Part shown: positions 24,121-32,312 of the stretch, in pieces | Layout of the letters: each line of letters starts with the position of its first letter | Numbering within the stretch: position 1 is the first letter of the stretch | IMG/VR virus record: IMGVR_UViG_3300030389_004018 | Location: 1-49,069 of that record | Length of the DNA: 49,069 nt | Source: a virus | Reading direction: 5' to 3' (one strand) | The notes under the pieces: generated by a model | What the model was told of the DNA's origin: nothing | Database searches by the model: none | Seen by the model: the letters and a program-made list of their open reading frames with translations, nothing else | Translations under genes and position numbers: made by a program

Positions 24121-25787
24121 TAAAAAAGCATTATTTATCTGTAGCATCTATATTTAAAAATGAAAGTTGGGGATTGAAAGAATGGTTAGATCATTACAGT
24201 TTTCATGGGGTAGATCATGTTTATTTGGTAAATGATTTTAGTAATGACGAGTATTTAACAATTCTTCAACCTTATATTGATAGTGGTTTTGTAACATTGT
24301 TTCATAATGATATATCTGAAATGTATGTTGGTAGGCAAATTCATATTAACAATAAATTTTTCAAACCAATTCTTAACGAAACAAGATGGATTGCAAACAT
24401 AGATCTTGATGAATATCTTTATAGTCCAAAATATATAGATCTAAAGAAAATATTTTCCCAATATGAATCTTTTGGTGGTGTTGTTGCAAATTGGGTATGG
24501 TTTAATTCTAATGGTCATGTAAAACAACCATCTTCAATTGTAAAGTATTTTACTAAAAGATGTGAATATGATTCTTCTGTTATTTTAGATTCTCCTACAA
24601 GAGGAAAAGAATTTGTTAAATTCGATGCACCAAAAATGATTTTAAATACTGATTTTAAAATTAATTCTTTTGATATTCATACTGCACAGATTGATGGAAA
24701 AATTATAAATTTATCTTATAAGGGTTTAGATGATCCTCTATTGTTAATTAATCATTATCAGTTACAGTCTCAGGAATATTGGAAAAAAATAAAAATGAAT
24801 CGAACTGATATGAATCATATAAATCCTCTTCGTGATATGAATGAACATAAAACGATGGATATTGGAGATATTGAGGATACTCGTTTATGGGATCAGAATA
24901 AAAATATTAGTTCTGGTTATAGTGGAGTAATTGGAATGAATAATCTTGGTAGAAATGGTAGGTTAGGAAATCAGATGTTTCAATATGCTGCTCTAGTAGG
25001 TATCGCCAAGCAGTGTGAATTTGATTTTAGAATACCAGATCATTCTAATGCACCATATTTTGATTATAAATCTGGATCAAATATTATAACTGAATATCAT
25101 CAATTACAACATTGTTTTGATATGATTTACTGTGGAGATAGATATGGTTTAATTGATGGTGATGAAGTTGAATTGCATGAATCTCATGAGTTTTGTGAGG
25201 ATTTATTTGAAGAGTGTCCTAATCATATAACCTTAAATGGATACTTTCAATCTGAAAAATATTTTAAGAATGTTGAGAAGTTAATTCGATTAGATTTTAC
25301 ATTTAAAAAGAATATTATAGATGAGGTTCATAAACATTTTGGAAATTATTTTTACCAAAAACCAGTATCTATTTTAGTAAGAGATTTTAATCCTGAATTT
25401 GATTATCCTAATTGCGAAAATAATCATATTAATATTCCTATGGAGTATTATAAAAAATGTATCAATATTTTAGGAGAGCATAGAACTTATATTATCTGCT
25501 CTAATAATATTGATATGTGTAAGGAGCAGGATGTATTTCAAGGAGATAATTTTATCTTTAATGAGGTTATTCCTGATAGCATATATAAAGGACACTTTGA
25601 TTTGTGTTTAATTTCTAGTTGCCAAGATTTTATTATCTCTAATAGCACTTTTGGATGGTGGGGTGCTTGGTTAGGAACTGGAAAGAATAAGAGAGTTCTT
25701 ATACCAGAACCTTGGTATGGTCCAGGACTTTCTCATATCAACACCAATGATTTGTATCCAGAACAATGGGAGGTTGTGAAATGGTAA
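24117..25787 (+). CDS. Two-domain glycosyltransferase: GT92-like plus GT11-like
   Basis: Encodes 556 residues. Residues 1-260 look like a GT92/Glyco_tranf_2_4 domain (ASIFKNESWGLKEWLDHY, HVYLVNDFSND, and NIDLDEYL with a DLD metal site at 96-98). Residues 272-556 form a GT11 domain (GRLGNQMFQYA at 281-291, SNSTFGWWGAWLG at 508-520). However, the donor motif HxRRGD of GT11 is replaced by SILVRDFNPEF (418-428), so fucosyl transfer may be lost or altered. The start ATG overlaps the previous stop and follows GAGGAGTGG. Confidence 0.82.
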   Translation: MIKKHYLSVASIFKNESWGLKEWLDHYSFHGVDHVYLVNDFSNDEYLTILQPYIDSGFVTLFHNDISEMYVGRQIHINNKFFKPILNETRWIANIDLDEYLYSPKYIDLKKIFSQYESFGGVVANWVWFNSNGHVKQPSSIVKYFTKRCEYDSSVILDSPTRGKEFVKFDAPKMILNTDFKINSFDIHTAQIDGKIINLSYKGLDDPLLLINHYQLQSQEYWKKIKMNRTDMNHINPLRDMNEHKTMDIGDIEDTRLWDQNKNISSGYSGVIGMNNLGRNGRLGNQMFQYAALVGIAKQCEFDFRIPDHSNAPYFDYKSGSNIITEYHQLQHCFDMIYCGDRYGLIDGDEVELHESHEFCEDLFEECPNHITLNGYFQSEKYFKNVEKLIRLDFTFKKNIIDEVHKHFGNYFYQKPVSILVRDFNPEFDYPNCENNHINIPMEYYKKCINILGEHRTYIICSNNIDMCKEQDVFQGDNFIFNEVIPDSIYKGHFDLCLISSCQDFIISNSTFGWWGAWLGTGKNKRVLIPEPWYGPGLSHINTNDLYPEQWEVVKW

Positions 25788-26575
25788 CTGCGACTATAAC
25801 AAAACATAGTGGATTATGTAATAGAATAAAAAATATATGGGGTGCTTTAGTAGAATATGAAGACGTAAAAACAACTGTTGATACTGACGCTTATATTTTT
25901 TCATCTTTGGAAAAAGTAGATACTCCTATAAATCCTTATCCTCCAAATTGGAGATTGGAAATTCTTGATGAAGAACAAAAATATTTGAATGAAATTGGAT
26001 ATAAAACAATAGATTTACTATATGAAAAAACACCTAAGTATTTTATAGATAAGTATTTAAAATCAGTTGAGAAATTGAAGATAAATTCTGAGATAGAAGA
26101 TTATGTTAATGATTTTACTTCTGGATGGGAGGATGTTATTGGTCTCCAAATAAGAACATGGTTTAATCAGAGATCTGTATTACATGATAATAAAATATTT
26201 GAAGAAGAAATTAAAAAACTTTCAAATGATAGAAAGATTTTTTTATGTAGTGATAATTCAGATGTAATTAAATATTTCAAACAAAAATATTCAAATAGAA
26301 TTATCACTTATCCACAAGCTTTACATTCACAATCTCCTCAATCTTGGAATGATCAAAGAATATTTGATGATCTGCAACTTGTTGTGGATGGATTTATTGA
26401 TTGTTTTATTCTTTCAAAATGTTCTACTATTGTAGGAACATATGGTAGCACCTTTCCTGAAGTTTCTTGGTGGTTTAGTAGATGTAAATCAAATGTTATT
26501 ATACCAAATCCAGTTAATAACTCTAATAAACAATTTTTTGAAGAGTTTAATAATGTAAATTTTATTAAAAAATAA
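25781..26575 (+). CDS. Fucosyltransferase-like protein (NodZ/O-FucT-type GT-B)
   Basis: Encodes 264 residues from ATG 25781, with GGGAGG upstream and a 7-nt overlap with the fusion gene. GLCNRIKN at the N-terminus, IGLQIRTWF in the middle, and FLCSDN then CSTIVGTYGSTFPEVSWWF near the end follow the pattern of GDP-fucose-type GT-B enzymes. The family call is tentative because the identity to known members cannot be measured here. Confidence 0.55.
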   Translation: MVTATITKHSGLCNRIKNIWGALVEYEDVKTTVDTDAYIFSSLEKVDTPINPYPPNWRLEILDEEQKYLNEIGYKTIDLLYEKTPKYFIDKYLKSVEKLKINSEIEDYVNDFTSGWEDVIGLQIRTWFNQRSVLHDNKIFEEEIKKLSNDRKIFLCSDNSDVIKYFKQKYSNRIITYPQALHSQSPQSWNDQRIFDDLQLVVDGFIDCFILSKCSTIVGTYGSTFPEVSWWFSRCKSNVIIPNPVNNSNKQFFEEFNNVNFIKK

Positions 26576-26576
26576 A

Positions 26577-27404
26577 ATGATGAATCTTAAACAATGCACC
26601 TTTATTATTCCTATAAGGATTGAAAGTGAAGATAGGATGCGTAATGTTATTACAGTTCTTTGTTATCTTTTAGAAAATTTTGATACAAAAGTTATTTTAA
26701 AAGAAGTAGACACTGAATCTGTATTTGAAAAAGAAGTATTACCACAGATTAAAGATTATCTTGGAGATGCTATCAATAATCTTACACATGTCTTTGAACA
26801 ATCAGATGATCCTGTATTTTATAGAATGAAGATTATAAATGAGATGCTTGATATATCTGATACACCAGTAATTTCTAATTACGATTGTGATGTTTTATTC
26901 AAACCAGAGACATATGTTAAATCAGTTAAGATGGTTGAGAGTGGATATGATATGGTGTATCCTTATGGATTTGGTGAGTATCAGAAGCAGGTATTTGTTG
27001 ATGATAGTGATGTGAGTGAGTTTCTCTCTAACGATTTTGATTTTGATATTCTTGATAAGAAGTCAAAAATGTATGATGCTCAGTACGGACATGTTCAATT
27101 TGTAAATAGAAAGTCTTATATTGAAGCAGGAATGGAGAATGAAAACTTTAGGGGTTCATCACCAGAGGATAAGGAGAGATTTTATAGATTTGATAAAATG
27201 GGGTATAATATTGGTAGAATAAATGATAAAGTGTATCATTTAGAACATAGTAGAGGTAGGAATTCTTGGCCTAATTCTGTTCAAGGAAATCCATATATGC
27301 AAGAAAACTTTAATGTATGGGAATCTATTCAGAATATGTCTGGAGAAGAATTGAAACAATACTATTCTAGTCAGAAGTATCTTAAAAAGTATGTTAGTTG
27401 CTAG
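26577..27404 (+). CDS. GT-A glycosyltransferase (GT2/galactosyltransferase-like)
   Basis: Encodes 275 residues. FIIPIRIESEDRMRN begins the fold, SNYDCDVLF holds the DXD metal site, and ENFRGSSPEDKERFYRFDKM then YHLEHSRGRNS are the C-terminal acceptor and His motifs seen in chondroitin-type and galactosyltransferase-like GT-A enzymes. Sugar and linkage unknown. It overlaps the kinase gene by 14 nt. Confidence 0.75.
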   Translation: MMNLKQCTFIIPIRIESEDRMRNVITVLCYLLENFDTKVILKEVDTESVFEKEVLPQIKDYLGDAINNLTHVFEQSDDPVFYRMKIINEMLDISDTPVISNYDCDVLFKPETYVKSVKMVESGYDMVYPYGFGEYQKQVFVDDSDVSEFLSNDFDFDILDKKSKMYDAQYGHVQFVNRKSYIEAGMENENFRGSSPEDKERFYRFDKMGYNIGRINDKVYHLEHSRGRNSWPNSVQGNPYMQENFNVWESIQNMSGEELKQYYSSQKYLKKYVSC

Positions 27405-28338
27405 TTGTCCATTAAGGATTTCACTATTTGGTGGATCTACAGATAATCCTTATTTTGTAGAGAAGTATGGGAGAGGTTCTGTCATTAGTTTTACTTCTAA
27501 TCTTAAAACATATGTAACGATTAGTCAGGATAAGATAGGATATAATAAGCAACAACATAAGTATCTTATAAACTATTCAAAAAGAGAAGAAGTTTCTACA
27601 ATAGATGAGATACAAAATGAAGTTGTGAAAACTGTGTTGAAACATTATAACATGCCTCCAGTTCAGGTTACTCTTACAAGTGATGCTTATTCACAGGGAA
27701 GTGGACTTGCTTCTTCATCATCATATACAATAAGTCTCATCAAGGCTTGTTGTTTATTTTTAGGAAAATCTATTACAGATAATGCTGCTTGTAAACTTGC
27801 ATTCGACTTAGAAAGAATTTACAATCCTTATTGTGGTTATCAAGATCCATATGGTTGTGGTGTTGGGGGTTTTAAAAGGATTGAGTTCATGAGTAGTGAT
27901 TGTATTAAGTATGAATTTTTATCTACTGATATATTTGATTATTACGATACTCATCTTGTGTTTACTGGTGTTACTAGAAACTCTAAAAAAATCCTTAAAA
28001 GCATCACAGAAAATTTAGATAAAGTTAAACCATTATTAAAAACTTGTGATGATGCATATGAAACACTTATTAATAAAGACTATGATAGGTTTTTATATTT
28101 TTTAGGTAAGAGTTGGTCTCAAAAGAAAAAGACATCTTCAACGATTGTAGAGAATAAGACTGTTTGTGAGATTGATTCTGTATTAGAAAATAACGATGCT
28201 GTATGTGCTCATAAATTATGTGGAGCAGGAAATGGTGGATTTTTCTTAACATTTTCTGAAAAGAATACATTGACGATTCCTTATGAATCTGTTAAAATAG
28301 ATGTTGAAACGGATGGTGTGTATGGTAAATCCATTTAG
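27391..28338 (+). CDS. hddA: GHMP kinase, heptose 7-phosphate kinase (HddA-like)
   Basis: Encodes 315 residues. PLRISLFGGSTD (N-terminal motif), GSGLASSSSYT (phosphate-binding motif II) and KLCGAGNGGFFL (motif III) identify a GHMP kinase; the combination fits D-glycero-D-manno-heptose 7-phosphate kinases. It would make heptose 1,7-bisphosphate. The isomerase, phosphatase and nucleotidyltransferase of the same route follow immediately. Confidence 0.85.
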   Translation: MLVASCPLRISLFGGSTDNPYFVEKYGRGSVISFTSNLKTYVTISQDKIGYNKQQHKYLINYSKREEVSTIDEIQNEVVKTVLKHYNMPPVQVTLTSDAYSQGSGLASSSSYTISLIKACCLFLGKSITDNAACKLAFDLERIYNPYCGYQDPYGCGVGGFKRIEFMSSDCIKYEFLSTDIFDYYDTHLVFTGVTRNSKKILKSITENLDKVKPLLKTCDDAYETLINKDYDRFLYFLGKSWSQKKKTSSTIVENKTVCEIDSVLENNDAVCAHKLCGAGNGGFFLTFSEKNTLTIPYESVKIDVETDGVYGKSI

Positions 28339-28828
28339 TGAATATATTAATACTCTTGAGTCTGCTCATATGGAAGTTGAGTTTTTCAAATTTCAGAAAG
28401 CATTTTATACTCATAAAAGAATAATCATATTGGGTAATGGTGGTAGCAATTCAGTTGCTTCACACATTTCTCAAGATTACATGAAGTTTCATAATAAGAA
28501 AGTTTCAATTCTTTCTGATCCCTCCATGATCACAATGCTTACTAATGACTTTGGTTATGAGTTTGCATATCAAAAGTTTTTAGAGTATTATGTAGAACAT
28601 GATACTTTAGTTGTTATAATTAGTTCTGGTGGAGAATCTCCAAATATGTTAAAGTGTGTAGATTGGTGTGAGGATAATAAAATATCCTATGGTGTATTGA
28701 CGGGATTTAAGAATGATAATACAATAAGAACGGTTGCAAAAAATGCACTTTGGAACTATCATATTGATAGTATTAGTTATGGTGTAGTCGAGTGTGTACA
28801 CCAAATATTTTTACATGGAGTGGTATGA
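28322..28828 (+). CDS. gmhA: SIS-domain sugar isomerase (GmhA-like)
   Basis: Encodes 168 residues. LGNGGSNSVASHISQDY and VVIISSGGESPN are the two phosphosugar-binding loops of SIS isomerases. The pattern and neighbours fit sedoheptulose 7-phosphate isomerase, the first step to NDP-heptose. The ATG at 28322 is chosen, with ATG 28313 also in frame. It overlaps the kinase by 17 nt and the next gene by four bases. Confidence 0.8.
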   Translation: MVNPFSEYINTLESAHMEVEFFKFQKAFYTHKRIIILGNGGSNSVASHISQDYMKFHNKKVSILSDPSMITMLTNDFGYEFAYQKFLEYYVEHDTLVVIISSGGESPNMLKCVDWCEDNKISYGVLTGFKNDNTIRTVAKNALWNYHIDSISYGVVECVHQIFLHGVV

Positions 28829-29568
28829 AGTATTGTTTTGATTTGGATGGAACTATTTGTGATACTCCATTACGTGAAGAAGATTTAAAACCAGGTTACC
28901 TAGAATCAACACCCTTCCCATTCATGGTAGAACAGATTAACAGATTATTTGATGAAGGAAATCATATAATTATAATGACTGCTAGAGGTAGAGGATCAGG
29001 AATAGATTGGACAAGTCTGACTGTACAACAATTAGATAGATGGGGAGTTAAGTATCATGAATTAGAACCTATGTTTCATAAACCTACTGCTGATATTTTT
29101 GTAGATGATAAGGGCATAAATGTAGAGGAGTGGAAGAAAACTGTACCACCCAAGAAAGGTATTATTGCAGGTGCTTTTGATGTAATTCATCCTGGTTATA
29201 TTCGAATGTTTAACGAAGCAAGAGATTATTGTAATCATCTTACGGTAGCACTTCATGAAGATCCATCTACAGAGAGGAAACATAAATTAAAACCAGTTCA
29301 AACAGTAGAAGAAAGGAAAGAAATATTACTGGCCATACAATACGTAGATGATGTGGTAGTATATCAAAAAGAGGAGACTTTTCACGAATACCTTAAAGAT
29401 TATGATATAAGATTCTTAGGAACTGACTATCGTGATGGGAGTTATACAGGAAAAGATCTTAGTATTGATATTATATGGTTAACTAGAAAACATGATTATT
29501 CAACAACTCGTATGAAAAGATTAATTCATGAATCAATTTTAAAAATGAACGGAGTGGACTATGATTAG
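28825..29568 (+). CDS. Fusion: HAD phosphatase plus sugar nucleotidyltransferase
   Basis: Encodes 247 residues. The N-terminal HAD-like domain has CFDLDGTICDT (D6, D8), MTARGRG and a final FVDDKG (D94, D95). The C-terminal domain starts AGAFDVIHPGYIRMF (HxGH-like motif H122) and ends near DYSTTRMKR (STTR motif), the marks of an HldE/RfaE-type or cytidylyl nucleotidyltransferase. Together they could remove the heptose 7-phosphate and then activate the sugar. Fusing the two steps in one protein is unusual. The nucleotide used (ADP, GDP or CDP) is not clear from sequence. Confidence 0.75.
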   Translation: MKYCFDLDGTICDTPLREEDLKPGYLESTPFPFMVEQINRLFDEGNHIIIMTARGRGSGIDWTSLTVQQLDRWGVKYHELEPMFHKPTADIFVDDKGINVEEWKKTVPPKKGIIAGAFDVIHPGYIRMFNEARDYCNHLTVALHEDPSTERKHKLKPVQTVEERKEILLAIQYVDDVVVYQKEETFHEYLKDYDIRFLGTDYRDGSYTGKDLSIDIIWLTRKHDYSTTRMKRLIHESILKMNGVDYD

Positions 29569-30445
29569 TTTAGTTACTGGTGGTGCAGGATTCATAGGAT
29601 CTAATCTTGTAGATTACTTACTAGAACAAGGACATAATGTTGTTTGTATCGATAATGAAAGTGCGAACAATGAAAAGTTTTATTGGAATGAAAAAGCATG
29701 GAATGTAAACGCTGATATAACTGATTATAAAACTATGAAAAATGCTTTCACGAATGTAGATTATGTTTTTCATTTAGCAGCAGAGTCAAGATTACAATCA
29801 GCAATACAAAATCCAATTGAAGCAGTTAATAAAAATTGCGTAGGCACGACAGTTATGTTGCAATGTGCAAGGGAAGCAGGAGTTAAACGGTTTGTATATT
29901 CTTCAACTTCTTCTGGTTATGGAAACAATCCATATCCAAATGTTGAAACTCAACCAGATGATTGTTTGAATCCATATTCGGCATCTAAAATTTCAGGTGA
30001 GAAATTCTGTAAAATGTATACTGATCTTTATGGATTAGAAACAGTTACTCTTCGATACTTTAATGTGTTTGGAGAGAGGTCTCCTGCAAGGGGTCAGTAT
30101 GCTCCTGTAATTGGAATATTCCAGAGACAAAGAGATGCAGGTGAGTCACTTACAATCGTTGGTGACGGGTCACAGAGAAGGGACTTTATACATGTTAAAG
30201 ATGTAGCAAGAGCAAATTATATTGCAGCAACTGTTCCTCTAAAAGGACATGAAGGTGAAGTATTTAATGTTGGTAGTGCTAATCCCTACTCTATTCAACA
30301 AATTGCTGATTCGATATCAAACAACCAAACTTACATTCCAAAACGAAATGGTGAAATGGAGACTACTTTTGCTGATATAACTAAGATAGGTGAAGTCATG
30401 GGATGGAAACCAGAAATTGATGTAATTGATTGGATCTATGGATAG
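29561..30445 (+). CDS. NAD-dependent epimerase/dehydratase
   Basis: Encodes 294 residues, extended SDR: TGGAGFIGSNL near 6-16, STSSGYG, PYSASKISGEKFC (YxxxK), and RYFNVFGERSPARGQYAPV in the substrate loop typical of UDP-glucose/UDP-N-acetylglucosamine 4-epimerase-like enzymes. It directly follows the heptose genes, so it may act on an activated heptose or on a hexose nucleotide. It overlaps both neighbours by 8 nt. Confidence 0.82.
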   Translation: MISLVTGGAGFIGSNLVDYLLEQGHNVVCIDNESANNEKFYWNEKAWNVNADITDYKTMKNAFTNVDYVFHLAAESRLQSAIQNPIEAVNKNCVGTTVMLQCAREAGVKRFVYSSTSSGYGNNPYPNVETQPDDCLNPYSASKISGEKFCKMYTDLYGLETVTLRYFNVFGERSPARGQYAPVIGIFQRQRDAGESLTIVGDGSQRRDFIHVKDVARANYIAATVPLKGHEGEVFNVGSANPYSIQQIADSISNNQTYIPKRNGEMETTFADITKIGEVMGWKPEIDVIDWIYG

Positions 30446-31229
30446 AAACAAAGCTGCATATAAACTGAAAGGGTTACCTCGAATTTATTACATTAATCTT
30501 GATGATCAACCAGAAAGAAGAGTGTACATGGAAGCTCAGTTTAAGTATTGGGAGATTGAAAATTATACAAGAATCTCTGCCTATGATGGTCGTGAGGATG
30601 ATTTAGGAGATATACTCAAAGGGAAGTATCCTGATAATATGTTGTCGGGTGAAGTCGGATGTACAACATCTCATTTAAAATTACTTAAAAAATTTCTTGA
30701 GGAGACAGATGATCCTTGTTTACTTGTTATGGAAGATGATTGTGATATTGGAACAGTCGCTTCTTGGGGATTTACATGGAAAGATTTTTACGCACGGATT
30801 CCTTATGACTATGATGTGATACAGTTAGCAATAATTAATCCCGCAGAAGTTCATATGAGATTACATCGCCGATTTGTAAATGATTTTTCAACTGCTTGTT
30901 ATCTAATTACAAGACATCATGCTGAAAAATTAGTAAAGTTACATTGTCGTGGTGATAAGTATAAGATTGACCAAGGTGTTAGACCAAGAGCTGTTGCAGA
31001 TGATTTAATATACAATTCAGGTAACACATTCTCTATTCCCCTTTTCCTTTACAGATTACAAATGGGATCTTCGATTCATAAAGAACACGTTGAGGTATTT
31101 CATAAGTCAAGTCATAATGGTTTGAGTGAATTTTGGAGGGCACAGGCACCTACAATAGCAGATTGGAAACCATTTTTTGAGTATGATCCATATTTTGGAA
31201 CACTTCCACCAGGTTGGGAAGGTAAATGA
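30438..31229 (+). CDS. Family 25 glycosyltransferase (LPS type)
   Basis: Encodes 263 residues from ATG 30438. RIYYINLDDQPERRVYM, a GEVGCTTSHLKLLKKF stretch and LLVMEDDCDIG (EDD metal motif) are the standard GT25 blocks of LPS beta-galactosyl or related transferases. It is the last gene of the sugar island, followed by a 140-nt gap holding the hli promoter. Confidence 0.85.
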   Translation: MDRNKAAYKLKGLPRIYYINLDDQPERRVYMEAQFKYWEIENYTRISAYDGREDDLGDILKGKYPDNMLSGEVGCTTSHLKLLKKFLEETDDPCLLVMEDDCDIGTVASWGFTWKDFYARIPYDYDVIQLAIINPAEVHMRLHRRFVNDFSTACYLITRHHAEKLVKLHCRGDKYKIDQGVRPRAVADDLIYNSGNTFSIPLFLYRLQMGSSIHKEHVEVFHKSSHNGLSEFWRAQAPTIADWKPFFEYDPYFGTLPPGWEGK

Positions 31230-31313
31230 TAAGAATAATTTATATCAATTATTAAGTTTAATTAAGTGTATTAGCATTTTAGAACCCAAATCAGGGGATT
31301 TATATTAAGTTTC

Positions 31314-31342
31314 TTGACTAAATTTAATATTTGCTATATAAT
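31314..31342 (+). promoter_or_regulatory. Sigma70-like promoter of the hli operon
   Basis: TTGACT (31314-31319), 17-nt spacer, TATAAT (31337-31342), 27 nt before the first hli ATG. The rest of the gap (31230-31313) is AT-rich with nothing else recognised. Confidence 0.8.
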
Positions 31343-31369
31343 ATTGTTACGTTTCTTAATAAAACTTAA

Positions 31370-31567
31370 ATGACTGTTACAACAGAATCAGGTGGAAGAC
31401 AGAATGCTTTCCCAAATGAAACTCGTCCATACATCGATGAGTCTGTATCTTATCAGGGATACCCACAAAATGCTGAAAAAGTTAATGGTCGTTGGGCTAT
31501 GATCGGTTTCGTTGCACTCCTTGGTGCTTACGTAACAACAGGACAAATTATACCAGGTATTTTCTAA
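31370..31567 (+). CDS. hli: High-light-inducible protein (Hli)
   Basis: Encodes 65 residues, a one-helix chlorophyll-binding protein of the LHC superfamily. It protects photosystems under excess light or during D1 turnover. The chlorophyll motif AEKVNGRWAMIGFVA lies near 35-49 and the end QIIPGIF is typical. It carries a longer polar N-terminus than the other three copies. First gene of a tight operon; stop overlaps the next start (TAATG). Confidence 0.93.
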   Translation: MTVTTESGGRQNAFPNETRPYIDESVSYQGYPQNAEKVNGRWAMIGFVALLGAYVTTGQIIPGIF

Positions 31568-31692
31568 TGGATACAAATCATCCCTATTGGAAATATGCTG
31601 AGAAGGTCAATGGTCGTTTAGCGATGCTTGGTCTAATCATCGGTACAATTAACTATGTGTTATTCGGAGAAATAGCACCAGGTTTTTTCTAA
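31567..31692 (+). CDS. hli: High-light-inducible protein (Hli), second copy
   Basis: Encodes 41 residues: a short polar start (MDTNHPYWKY) then AEKVNGRLAMLGLIIGTINY and GEIAPGFF. The chlorophyll-binding motif is intact. An upstream reading at 31492 only runs through the first hli. Both ends overlap neighbours by one base (TAATG). Its helix end (GTINYVLFG) differs from the usual GAYxTTG of the other copies. Confidence 0.88.
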   Translation: MDTNHPYWKYAEKVNGRLAMLGLIIGTINYVLFGEIAPGFF

Positions 31693-31844
31693 TGAAATTC
31701 AACTCACAATTCACAATTCAAAAAAGGTACAAACTCATGACACCAGAAGCAGAAAGATTTAACGGATGGGCAGCAATGCTAGGTTTTGTTGCAGCAGTAG
31801 GCGCATACGCAACAACAGGAAACATCATTCCAGGTATTTTCTAA
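31692..31844 (+). CDS. hli: High-light-inducible protein (Hli), third copy
   Basis: Encodes 50 residues from ATG 31692, which overlaps the previous stop, or 35 residues from ATG 31737 after an AAAAAGG sequence. The helix motif is AERFNGWAAMLGFVA with Trp where most copies have Arg. The end NIIPGIF is standard. The substitution removes the Arg of the ExxNGR motif, which may alter helix pairing. Confidence 0.85.
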   Translation: MKFNSQFTIQKRYKLMTPEAERFNGWAAMLGFVAAVGAYATTGNIIPGIF

Positions 31845-31973
31845 ATGAAAAAGGAAATCGAAAAGGAAAAATTAGTTGCTGAGAAACTAAATGGCAGACT
31901 TGCCATGCTCGGCATCATCGCAGGTATCGGAGCATACCTAACAACAGGTCAACTCATACCAGGTTTTGTTTAA
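31845..31973 (+). CDS. hli: High-light-inducible protein (Hli), fourth copy
   Basis: Encodes 42 residues: a very charged start (MKKEIEKEKLV) then AEKLNGRLAMLGIIAGIGAY and TTGQLIPGFV. It begins directly after the previous stop and ends in a TAATG overlap with the next gene. The motif is intact. Confidence 0.9.
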   Translation: MKKEIEKEKLVAEKLNGRLAMLGIIAGIGAYLTTGQLIPGFV

Positions 31974-32146
31974 TGACCGATTTAGTAGCAGACAATGCTA
32001 TATCACCCTTCCAAGCAATACTATGGTGTTTCTATCCAGTAGGTGCCATAGTATTTCTTGAGTTATTACTTCGTGCCATAAGTGGTGACGATGATGACGA
32101 CGATGAGGGTGGTGGAATCATGACCCCAGTATACCAAGGAGCATAA
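31973..32146 (+). CDS. Small membrane protein with Asp cluster (57 aa)
   Basis: Encodes 57 residues: a membrane helix (about 13-35, FQAILWCFYPVGAIVFLELL), a run of six Asp and a Glu after it, and a short end MTPVYQGA. TAATG overlaps join it to the hli gene and the next peptide, so it is co-translated with light-protection genes. It might be a small photosystem-associated subunit; no family is recognised. Confidence 0.65.
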   Translation: MTDLVADNAISPFQAILWCFYPVGAIVFLELLLRAISGDDDDDDEGGGIMTPVYQGA

Positions 32147-32220
32147 TGCAACACATTTTATTCACAACTTTAGTTACAGCATACATCGTATCAGGTGTAG
32201 GTAATATCGCATTCGCATGA
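32146..32220 (+). CDS. 24-residue membrane peptide
   Basis: MQHILFTTLVTAYIVSGVGN then IAFA and stop: one short hydrophobic helix. It is linked by overlaps of one and four bases to its neighbours. It is real mainly because of the exact TAATG/ATGA chain. Function unknown. Confidence 0.5.
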   Translation: MQHILFTTLVTAYIVSGVGNIAFA

Positions 32221-32312
32221 AGCAAATATTTTATAGTCCATACTACCCACTCTATGAGTTTGGTTTCTTTATAATTATAGGCACAGGAGCAGGAATGGCA
32301 GGTTTAATCTAA
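32217..32312 (+). CDS. 31-residue membrane peptide
   Basis: MKQIFYSPYYPLYEFGFFII then IGTGAGMAGLI: a Tyr-rich start and a membrane helix. It starts in an ATGA overlap and ends in a TAATG overlap. Function unknown; it resembles small photosystem subunits in size only. Confidence 0.5.
   Translation: MKQIFYSPYYPLYEFGFFIIIGTGAGMAGLI

Noticed and set aside
28313-28321. Alternative earlier start of the SIS isomerase at ATG 28313
   Set aside because: Possible, but the codons before 28322 add no family residues; the shorter start was kept, with low importance.
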